A DNA stretch of 64,000 nt, taken from contig NZ_NTFY01000069.1 in assembly GCF_002289565.1 (NCBI RefSeq), forward strand, positions 1 to 64,000, in the 5' to 3' direction. Made by a program: the position numbers and the translations under genes. The notes beneath the pieces are model-generated. The model saw nothing but the letters and a program-made list of their open reading frames with translations, was not told where the DNA came from and searched no databases. Positions 36,888 to 43,696 of this stretch are shown one piece after another. This DNA comes from Rhodopirellula sp. SM50 (lineage in GTDB: Bacteria; Planctomycetota; Planctomycetia; Pirellulales; Pirellulaceae). Numbering within the stretch: position 1 is the first letter of the stretch; every line of letters starts with the position of its first letter.

Positions 36888-38294
36888 TCAATTCGGGTGG
36901 GATGCAAGGATGATCAGTCGCTGATCCGCCAACAGCGGCGACACTTCACCCGAACCGTTGATGTGCTCGAATTCGTATTTGCCGTAGTTGTCCGCCGGCA
37001 GGTTCGTGTGCGACTCCTTCGTCAGTTCGACTTCGCCATAGAGTGTGCCTGCATCATCAACGACGGTCCCCGTTGCTGCTCCGGTTTCGCCGCTAGATAG
37101 CGTCCATCCCAATCGAACCGTGTCACTTTCTGACACGCTGGCTTGCGTGATCTGGATCCGTACTGGACCGATCGCGGACGTCGACGTGTAGTCCTTGTTT
37201 TGCACCAGGACCAGCGTCTTGGATTTCGGATCCAGCAGCGACATCAATGCGACTTTGACAGCCGCCAGCTGCTGCAGCGCATTGGCCGTGAAGGAATCGA
37301 CGCTGACATCCCCGCCGGCGGACCCCTGTGATGCAAGCACGACGGATCCAGCAATCGCCGTTTCATCGACGTTGACGTTGAACAACTGTTTCAGAGCCGC
37401 GATGTCGAATCCGCTGACCGTCGTGCCGTCGTTACTGGGCACTGCGACAACCACGGTCGAATTTCCATCGACCATCGGATTGCCGGCTTCGCTGTAGTCG
37501 ACCTTGAAATTCAGCTGCTCCAACGGATCGGCGCTGTCGATCTCGTAATAGGCGTGGAATTGGCCGACACCGTCGCGGGCCATGAAGGACGTGGGAAAGC
37601 CGCCCGAGGCGGCCGTGTAAAGATTTCCCGAGCGATCGACGCCGGCCGCGTTCTTTACGGTGATCGTCACAAGGTTCCCGTCGGGATCCTCCATGCCCAC
37701 GTCATCGGGCGAGTAGATCCACAAATCGATTCGGAACCGCTGCGTTCCGCTCTCGGGCAATGGATACTCTTTCGGGACGACCAATGAAGACCGGACCGAG
37801 TTTTGGATGCTGGCCACGCTGGCTTGCGTCGCGATCGGACCGGCCGACAGGTGGTCGATGTACGCGGCACGCGTTGCCGTCCACACGGACGCCAGCGCCG
37901 CGCCGTCGGTGCCCCGCATGTTTGATGCGATGGATGGCACGTAAACGGATTGGTTGTCGTGACCGATCAGCCCGATCGTCTCCTTGACGACCACCCCGCC
38001 GTCGATCGATCCCCCGAACAGGACTTCGGACGCGCCCGCGGCGAACGCCGCGTCGGGCACATCCACACGCAGGATCCCGTCCGAAATGTGCAGCATCCCG
38101 CCGTCGCTGTGGGCGTCATCGACCGCTGACAGGTCCGACAGCGCTAGCGTGACCTTCAGTCCGCCCTGACGCCGGTACCAAATCTCAATTCCCGGCGAGG
38201 CGGACGTGGGTACCGGATTCAACGCCAGGCCTTCCGTGTCCAGGAACTGCAGGTAGACCGATTGGTCGGCACTTCCGTGGGTGACTTGCCTCAT
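36888..38294 (-). CDS. Phage-like structural (tail/appendage) protein
   Basis: A 468-residue, beta-rich protein without a signal peptide. The N-terminal part (YLQFLDTEGLALNPVPTSASPGIEIWYRRQGG) resembles phage baseplate/tail upper proteins. The middle has VPSIASNMRGTDGAALASVWTATRAAYIDHLSAGP, like the trimerisation-type collagen-free stalks in tail fibres. The C-terminal region contains a possible Ig-like domain. No exact family is recognised. It starts with an ATGA overlap with the preceding gene and lies directly upstream of the terminase genes, so it belongs to the same operon. Confidence 0.6.
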   Translation of the reverse strand: MRQVTHGSADQSVYLQFLDTEGLALNPVPTSASPGIEIWYRRQGGLKVTLALSDLSAVDDAHSDGGMLHISDGILRVDVPDAAFAAGASEVLFGGSIDGGVVVKETIGLIGHDNQSVYVPSIASNMRGTDGAALASVWTATRAAYIDHLSAGPIATQASVASIQNSVRSSLVVPKEYPLPESGTQRFRIDLWIYSPDDVGMEDPDGNLVTITVKNAAGVDRSGNLYTAASGGFPTSFMARDGVGQFHAYYEIDSADPLEQLNFKVDYSEAGNPMVDGNSTVVVAVPSNDGTTVSGFDIAALKQLFNVNVDETAIAGSVVLASQGSAGGDVSVDSFTANALQQLAAVKVALMSLLDPKSKTLVLVQNKDYTSTSAIGPVRIQITQASVSESDTVRLGWTLSSGETGAATGTVVDDAGTLYGEVELTKESHTNLPADNYGKYEFEHINGSGEVSPLLADQRLIILASHPN

Positions 38295-39388
38295 CCGTGC
38301 TGCCTCACCATGTTCAGTAAAGGCGAGGGGTCACTGCTGCCGCCGATCGTTTCATACAAGTTCTGGTGAACGTAGCCTCCGCCGGGCACGCCTCCGCCGA
38401 CGCTCGGGAAACTCCCTTGGGTGATCGTGTAGCACCGGCCGGTGATCGACAGCATCGACGTGTCATAGTCGGCCACGGCGTAGTCGTTGATCCATTTGTC
38501 GCCGCCCACGAATTCAGAGCTGGACACCCGGTACGCGGTGCCGGCCGTCAACTTCACCGGCGTGCAGGGCTCGATGTAGTGCCCGTTCAGCAGGGTGCTG
38601 GCGGGTGTCACGGTGCAAGAGGCGACCTGTGACAAGTCACTGTCGCGCCAGACCATGATGTTGTGATTCTGTGACATCCCGGCGGCCGCATCGGTCGGCC
38701 GTCCCAGATGTGTCACGGTGATGTCACGCGCCGGAGTGAACCGGTAACCGACGTCGCCGCCAAAGTCGTTGCGGTTGGCATCGGGAGGCCCCACCTTGAT
38801 GAACGGGCGATACGCCTGCTCGATCACCTCGACGTAGGACAGGTAGTCGTCCGTGGTGGCCACCAATCGCATCGTGGTCGAGGCAAAGTCGTGAACATAG
38901 ACCGATCCGTTGAATCCGCCGGCTGCCGACGCAGTCGCATGATGCACTTCCCGGCCCATCAGGTCGGTGACATAGCCGACCGTGTGGTTCGCCAGTGTCG
39001 TCGGCACGGAGTACACCAGCGTCTCGCCGTCGTACAGCCGGAAATAGCCGTCGGTGAACGCGAGGTCGGGGCGGGCAGCAATGATGCGAATCGCGAACAC
39101 ACCCGCGTGGGGCAGTTCCAGCCGAAACGAATCAAAGAAATTTCCCGAGTTGTAGCGCACGCTGCCGGCTGTGTTCGGATCGGCGTTGTACGGGCTTGCC
39201 AGGTCGGAACCCTGTCGCGTCGTGGTGTAGATCCCGCCGCTGTCCTCGTGACCGAACGTCAACCCGGCGCGCGAAACGGGATAGGCATCGATCGACAAGT
39301 AATCGGAACCCAGGCAAAACGCTTCACCGGTGTCATCGGTCACGTGGCCCGCCGTTTCTCGAAAGTTGATCTTTGCCTCAAACGGCAT
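38291..39388 (-). CDS. Phage-like structural protein with DUF4082-like domain
   Basis: A 365-residue beta-rich protein. Residues about 210-305 (VGYRFTPARDITVTHLGRPTDAAAG, HNIMVWRDSDLSQVASCTV, GTAYRVSSSEFVGGDKW) resemble DUF4082, a domain often attached to surface-exposed or glycan-binding proteins. The N-terminal half is another beta-sandwich. It fits a tail or decoration protein. It overlaps its upstream neighbour by 11 bp and its downstream neighbour by 4 bp, giving a tight phage-style operon. Confidence 0.6.
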   Translation of the reverse strand: MPFEAKINFRETAGHVTDDTGEAFCLGSDYLSIDAYPVSRAGLTFGHEDSGGIYTTTRQGSDLASPYNADPNTAGSVRYNSGNFFDSFRLELPHAGVFAIRIIAARPDLAFTDGYFRLYDGETLVYSVPTTLANHTVGYVTDLMGREVHHATASAAGGFNGSVYVHDFASTTMRLVATTDDYLSYVEVIEQAYRPFIKVGPPDANRNDFGGDVGYRFTPARDITVTHLGRPTDAAAGMSQNHNIMVWRDSDLSQVASCTVTPASTLLNGHYIEPCTPVKLTAGTAYRVSSSEFVGGDKWINDYAVADYDTSMLSITGRCYTITQGSFPSVGGGVPGGGYVHQNLYETIGGSSDPSPLLNMVRQHG

Positions 39389-39938
39389 TCCAAGCGGCCT
39401 CCGCGTCGGACCTAAGCTTGGCCGGCGTCGCGTTCGCCTTCAGCGCCAGCTCGGCAATGCCGACTGCCGCGTTGCCCCTGGCCACGATGGATGCGTAGGC
39501 CGCGTAACGGGCCTCGGCGGCAATCAGATCGGCTTTTGCGGTTTGCACCTCGTCGCGCGTGATCAGATCGCTCCACAATCGGCTTTCCGTGTGGCCGATC
39601 CATTTCAATTGCTGTTTCGTCGTGTCCGGGAGCTTTGCCAGTTCCGGCGCGGCCATCAATCGATCCGCCATCGCCAGCCACTGCGGATCGGTCGCATCCA
39701 ATCCCAACGCAGCGAACCGGGCCGCGTTGCCGGTCAGTCCCGCCGTCAGGATTGCCTGATAGACCGCTTCACCGACCTCCGCCCCAAACACCCGCGAGAT
39801 CCCGGCGATCGACCAACGGCGATCGCTCTCGGGTTTCTTTTCCTGCTTCACGGCGTTCAGCGCCGCCAGCAAATCCGCCGGCGTCATGGACCGCCAATCG
39901 GGAACCGATTGGATCGCGGTTTTCAGTGATTTGCTCAT
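39378..39938 (-). CDS. Hypothetical helical protein of the phage-like operon
   Basis: A 186-residue protein that appears almost entirely helical and Ala-rich (ADLLAALNAVKQEKK, LIAAEARYAAYASIVARGNAAVG). No family recognised. It sits in the phage-like operon, overlapping the next gene by 11 bp and separated by 4 bp from the membrane coiled-coil gene upstream. A scaffolding or tail-assembly role is possible but unsupported by motifs. Confidence 0.6.
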   Translation of the reverse strand: MSKSLKTAIQSVPDWRSMTPADLLAALNAVKQEKKPESDRRWSIAGISRVFGAEVGEAVYQAILTAGLTGNAARFAALGLDATDPQWLAMADRLMAAPELAKLPDTTKQQLKWIGHTESRLWSDLITRDEVQTAKADLIAAEARYAAYASIVARGNAAVGIAELALKANATPAKLRSDAEAAWNAV

Positions 39939-39942
39939 CCTT

Positions 39943-40215
39943 TCACTCTCGCGACTTGATGATGTCCAACTCCGTTTTCACCGTCGCCAGTTCGACGCGA
40001 ATGTTGGCACGATCTTCTTCGCAGGCATCGGATCGAGTTCTCAATTCGGCGTTGCTGGACTTCAGTTCAGCGATTGCAGATGAATGCTCGCGTTGAGTCT
40101 TCTGCATATCGGATTTGACGAACGACACGATGACACGCCACAGCACGGCGACCGCCCCGGCCAGCGTGACCGCAACCCAATGCCAGCCGGTGGGGGGTTC
40201 ATTTTCGATGATCAT
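39943..40215 (-). CDS. Small membrane protein with C-terminal coiled coil (spanin/holin-like)
   Basis: A 90-residue product. The N-terminal polar stretch MIIENEPPTG precedes one transmembrane helix (WVAVTLAGAVAVLWRVIVSFV). A long charged coiled coil follows (MQKTQREHSSAIAELKSSNAEL, then VELATVKTELDIIKSRE). This layout resembles phage i-spanins or phage-associated membrane proteins. ATG 40215 is chosen; the frame upstream runs into a dispersed repeat (40256-40297). Confidence 0.65.
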   Translation of the reverse strand: MIIENEPPTGWHWVAVTLAGAVAVLWRVIVSFVKSDMQKTQREHSSAIAELKSSNAELRTRSDACEEDRANIRVELATVKTELDIIKSRE

Positions 40216-40255
40216 TTTTCTGCCCCCTGCAGCATGCGTCGTAATAAGAAAGCCA

Positions 40256-40297
40256 CCCTCCTGGCAGGAGGGTCGAGCGAAGCGAGGGGAGGTCGAA
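40256..40297. repeat. 42-bp dispersed repeat, copy 1
   Basis: It begins with the hairpin ccctcct-ggc-aggaggg and continues tcgagcgaagcgagg to gtcgaa. The same 42 bases occur identically at 52013-52054 in the same orientation. It interrupts the phage-like operon between the coiled-coil gene and the protease gene. Confidence 0.93.
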
Positions 40298-40393
40298 TAG
40301 TGAATCTCCGATCCAGTATCGATCCCTTCCCGCGGCACTCGTTCACACTCATCCCAGCACGTGGCGTCAGCCAGTGGCGAGTGTCTGCAACCC

Positions 40394-40449
40394 GTGGGAT
40401 AGGCTTCCAGCCTGTCAAATCCGAACGGCAGGCTGGAAGCCTATCCCAC
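40394..40449. repeat. Inverted pair of the gtgggataggcttccagc repeat
   Basis: The left copy reads gtgggataggcttccagcct and the right copy is its complement, with about 14 bp between them, making a strong hairpin. The right copy supplies the last codons and stop of the trypsin-like protease gene. Confidence 0.92.
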
Positions 40450-41401
40450 ATGCCACGCGCCGCTCGCTCACGCGTCCCGCTGGCATTTGCAACCCAAACA
40501 ACGGACCGGTATCGTTCCCGTCACCGTCTTTCCCTTCACCCTCCGGCAAGAACTTCCGAACCCGTTCCATCGCGCTGGAAACCTCCGCTTGCCACTCACC
40601 GAGTTGCCGGATCATGAACTCCGCCAATTCCGGATTCGGTTCGGGATCCTCCGGCTGATCATCATCACCGCCATCATCCAGGTGATCCCAAATCGGCAGC
40701 GTCGTGATGTTGGTCTGCTGAAAGAACCCTTCCTCAAGGTCCTCAACGCGATCACTCAACTCGACCAGATCATGCGGCCGCGGAAACCCGACCGCCGCGC
40801 GGTTGGCGTACTGCAACCAGACCGAACGCATCGTCTGTCCCGCACCGTCGCCGCCCCACGACCAGGTCAAAAGTCCGTACTGCAGGTTGTCGCGGGTGCT
40901 GTGGACACCGCTGCCAGACTGACCGCCGATGCTGATCGGTTGCCAGCGCCACACGGTTCCGTTGTGGGTGATGCGAGTCGTTTCGAGCCGTTGGTAATAC
41001 GGCCCGCGACAGCGCGGATACCCGCCGGTGTAATGTTCGCCTTCGGGGACCTGGTTCTTCAGCTTGACGTGCGGCAGATCCAGCTTGCGATCCGCTTCCA
41101 GCACGGCCCAGTCCATCATGATCCGGTCGGAATAGGCCGCCATGATCACGGTGGCGGTCACCGTCTTGTTGTTGGCGTGCGGAAACGTGCACCGCATCGA
41201 CTTGCCCAGTTTGGTGCCGGCGACGTGGGCATTGGTCAGAATCAGTGATCGGCCATTGCGAACACCGACCAGGGAGCCAGAGCCGCAAACGTTCCCGTTG
41301 CTGACCTTGCAGCAGCCTTGACTGGACGGCCCAAGCGGTTCGTTGGAATACGACGCCTGATCGACGTCCGCGGGTAGAGTGAGCGTTTCCATCATGTTCA
41401 C
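40415..41401 (-). CDS. Trypsin-like serine protease in phage-like region
   Basis: A 328-residue protein with a chymotrypsin-fold triad visible in order: H59 (SLILTNAHVAG), D97 (DWAVLEAD) and S162 (IGGQSGSGV). No signal peptide, so it would act inside the cell or in a phage particle. After residue about 235 comes an acidic Asp/Pro/Glu-rich linker, then a helix. The last dozen residues (ending GIGFQPAVRI) are encoded by a dispersed genomic repeat, so the natural C-terminus has been altered. It overlaps the upstream gene by 4 bp. Phage head-maturation proteases are usually of other folds, so the role is open. Confidence 0.75.
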   Translation of the reverse strand: MNMMETLTLPADVDQASYSNEPLGPSSQGCCKVSNGNVCGSGSLVGVRNGRSLILTNAHVAGTKLGKSMRCTFPHANNKTVTATVIMAAYSDRIMMDWAVLEADRKLDLPHVKLKNQVPEGEHYTGGYPRCRGPYYQRLETTRITHNGTVWRWQPISIGGQSGSGVHSTRDNLQYGLLTWSWGGDGAGQTMRSVWLQYANRAAVGFPRPHDLVELSDRVEDLEEGFFQQTNITTLPIWDHLDDGGDDDQPEDPEPNPELAEFMIRQLGEWQAEVSSAMERVRKFLPEGEGKDGDGNDTGPLFGLQMPAGRVSERRVACGIGFQPAVRI

Positions 41402-42048
41402 GCTCCGACGCCGACGGCGATCAGCAACTCGACCAGCAGCGGGATGAACACTTTCATGAACGCCCCAAAGCCTTCCCAGTCGATGGCAGTCCGATCGATC
41501 TCACCGCTCGTCTTGCGAGGCAGCTCGTCCACCGCGGGATCCCCGGAGAACGCCATCTGCGTCACCGCAAGATCTTCGGCGGCTCGTCGGAACGACGGCG
41601 AAATCAAAGCGACGCGAAGCAGTGCGGCGTCGCGCACCGTGATCATCCCATTCCGCCGTGCTTCCCGAGACGCCTTAATCACCGCCCGCCGAAACCCGTC
41701 CGACGCCTCGGTCTCAATCAGATTCTCCGCCGCATCAAACGGCATCGGCACAGCCGGTGACGCTGCATACGCCACCGTTCGATTCCGCGAAACCACTGGC
41801 GGCGATGGCGGAGCAAACACCACCGGAGCCGCGGCAGCAGGCACCGATTCGCCGACAACCCACGGCGACGATTCCGTCAATTGCGCCGCCGTGGTGTTCG
41901 CACAATTCGGTCCGGTACAGACATTCCGTTCGGTCTGCCGAGAAACAGACGCGTTACGAAACAGCAGTCGCCTGGTGGGCCCATCGGAGAAGCCGACGGC
42001 AGAGAGGACGACAACGACAAGCAGGACACCGCAGAGAGCCCGACGCAT
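41398..42048 (-). CDS. Exported or membrane-linked hypothetical protein
   Basis: A 216-residue protein. The N-terminal hydrophobic segment (CGVLLVVVVLSAVGF) is a signal peptide or anchor. The middle is low-complexity Pro/Ala (VPAAAAPVVFAPPSPPVV). The C-terminus ends in a second hydrophobic helix (GAFMKVFIPLLVELLIAVGVGA). A helical region between (FRRAVIKASREARRNGMITVRDAALLRVALISPSFRR) recalls small phage or plasmid proteins. First gene of the minus-strand phage-like operon; its stop overlaps the protease start (ATGA). Confidence 0.6.
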   Translation of the reverse strand: MRRALCGVLLVVVVLSAVGFSDGPTRRLLFRNASVSRQTERNVCTGPNCANTTAAQLTESSPWVVGESVPAAAAPVVFAPPSPPVVSRNRTVAYAASPAVPMPFDAAENLIETEASDGFRRAVIKASREARRNGMITVRDAALLRVALISPSFRRAAEDLAVTQMAFSGDPAVDELPRKTSGEIDRTAIDWEGFGAFMKVFIPLLVELLIAVGVGA

Positions 42049-42680
42049 AATGTTGGCCTGAAGGTTCAAAGAGAGAGGCTTACCAAAGTCCACATCTCCC
42101 GAATCCTACAAACCCCACCACGCCCCCTCCGCGTCAGCAAGCGGAGCGGGATTTTGTTGGAAATAGGGTCCTAGCAGCGACATCATTGAACAGCAGTCGT
42201 TTGGATCAAATCCTACAGAAGGAGGGAGACCTCGTAGTGCACTGGTGTCGGCCGCCGGAGCAGCGTGGAACGAAAGCCCAAAGCTCGCGTCTGACCCCAG
42301 CAAAGACTCCCCAATCCCACTTCGACCTCCTGCCCGCGAGCGTCCCCGTCCTCGCCTACCACATACAAAGCACTCGTCAAATCGCCATCGCCCCCAATTG
42401 GGCGAGACAGCGAAAGGCTGGGAAAACACTTATCGGATCGCAATCGTAGCGACGACACACTTCCGCCGACTCCCCAACCGGTTTGTCCAACGATTAAACT
42501 GACAGTGGCGGCAAACTTCCGCGACCGGCCGATATTTTCGGCTGCGTGCGGTTCATTCCTTGCAGGACGTCTGCCCAACTTGCCCAGCTTTCATTGCGGT
42601 GGCTGGCGCAATTCCGGTATCTCCAAGAGATGCCGTGGTCATTTCAATCGCAGATGGAGCTGAGCTGAAAGCCGTTCACC
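42049..42680. other. 630-bp gap between phage-like operon and AAA+/subtilase pair
   Basis: No supported gene. A minus-strand frame at 42213-42578 has biased, shadow-like composition and no start context. Promoters for the divergent units (minus-strand operon from 42048, plus-strand pair from 42681) should lie here, but I cannot single out convincing boxes. Confidence 0.5.
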
Positions 42681-43685
42681 ATGAAATCCCAAACCCTTCG
42701 CAAGCTAATTCGAGCCATCGCCGCGCGAAGCAACGACGATCTGGACCGCATCGCGTTCCAAATCGTGCGTGACGAGAAGCGTGTCGGACATACACGTCTT
42801 GCGGAGGAATTGGACGGACTTCTGAAATCAGAGACGGCCGTTCGTCGTGAAGGCAGCGGCGATCCCGATGAAACCTCACAAGACATCGGAAGCCTAACCG
42901 AACTGCCACGTAGCAGACGCTACCGCGATCCGCTTGCAACCATCATTCCGAGGGATCAACTCGAGCACCATATGGTGTTGCCCCCGGAAGTCGAATCGCG
43001 GTTCGCTCGAATCGAAAAGGAATATGCTGCTCGACATCGTTTGGCGAAGCACGGAATGGTGCCGCGGAAGAAGGTTTTACTGTACGGCCCGCCCGGATGC
43101 GGAAAAACGCTCGGGGCGAAACGGCTGGCCTGGAACCTTGGGTTGCCGCTGATGAAGGTGCGGTTTGATTCGCTTGTGTCATCCTATTTTGGGGAATCGT
43201 CGTCAAACCTAAGAAGCGTATTCGATGCCAGTGCCGCAAACCCGTGCGTGCTTCTGTTGGACGAATGTGATTTCGTCGCCCGTTCTCGACATCAAACCAA
43301 CGACATCGGCGAGGCATCGCGGATTGTTAACACAATGCTTCTGCTCTTGGATGAATACGAATCTCCTGGGTTGTTTGTTGCGACGACGAACGTGGCTGAC
43401 AAATTGGACGCCGCCATCTTCCGGCGGTTTGACGAAGCATTCGAAGTTCCACCGCCGAGCGAAGACGAAATTGAGCGACTGCTCCGTCAAACTCTCAGCT
43501 CGATGGATGTCGATCCCAAGATCAATTGGGTAGACTTGGCATCAACCATGGTGGGAGCTTCTGCCGCAAAGGTTGTGAAGCTATCCCGTGACGCCGCAAA
43601 GCTTGCGATCCTCGATGAGCGATCAAGGATCGAAAAGAGTGACCTCGAACAAGCGTTGGCGGACAACGCAATCGACTCTCTTTAG
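42681..43685 (+). CDS. AAA+ ATPase paired with a subtilase
   Basis: A 334-residue classical AAA ATPase. The N-terminal 95 residues are helical and probably partner-specific. Walker A GPPGCGKT starts at residue 136, the pore-loop-like SSYFGESSSNLRSVFDA follows, then Walker B VLLLDECDF, sensor-1 ATTNVADKLDAAIF and the arginine-finger RRFDEAFEVPPP. This is the Cdc48/FtsH-type module that unfolds or remodels proteins. It ends 11 bp before the S8 peptidase gene, so the two are one operon. Such ATPase-subtilase pairs recur in bacterial genomic islands and are suspected defence or conflict modules; here it adjoins phage-derived genes. The regulatory or unfoldase role relative to the protease is an inference. 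Confidence 0.9.
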   Translation: MKSQTLRKLIRAIAARSNDDLDRIAFQIVRDEKRVGHTRLAEELDGLLKSETAVRREGSGDPDETSQDIGSLTELPRSRRYRDPLATIIPRDQLEHHMVLPPEVESRFARIEKEYAARHRLAKHGMVPRKKVLLYGPPGCGKTLGAKRLAWNLGLPLMKVRFDSLVSSYFGESSSNLRSVFDASAANPCVLLLDECDFVARSRHQTNDIGEASRIVNTMLLLLDEYESPGLFVATTNVADKLDAAIFRRFDEAFEVPPPSEDEIERLLRQTLSSMDVDPKINWVDLASTMVGASAAKVVKLSRDAAKLAILDERSRIEKSDLEQALADNAIDSL

Positions 43686-43696
43686 CTTTCAAAGTT

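Noticed and set aside
42213-42578. 121-residue minus-strand gene
   Set aside because: Low-confidence composition and no start context; it lies where divergent promoters are expected.
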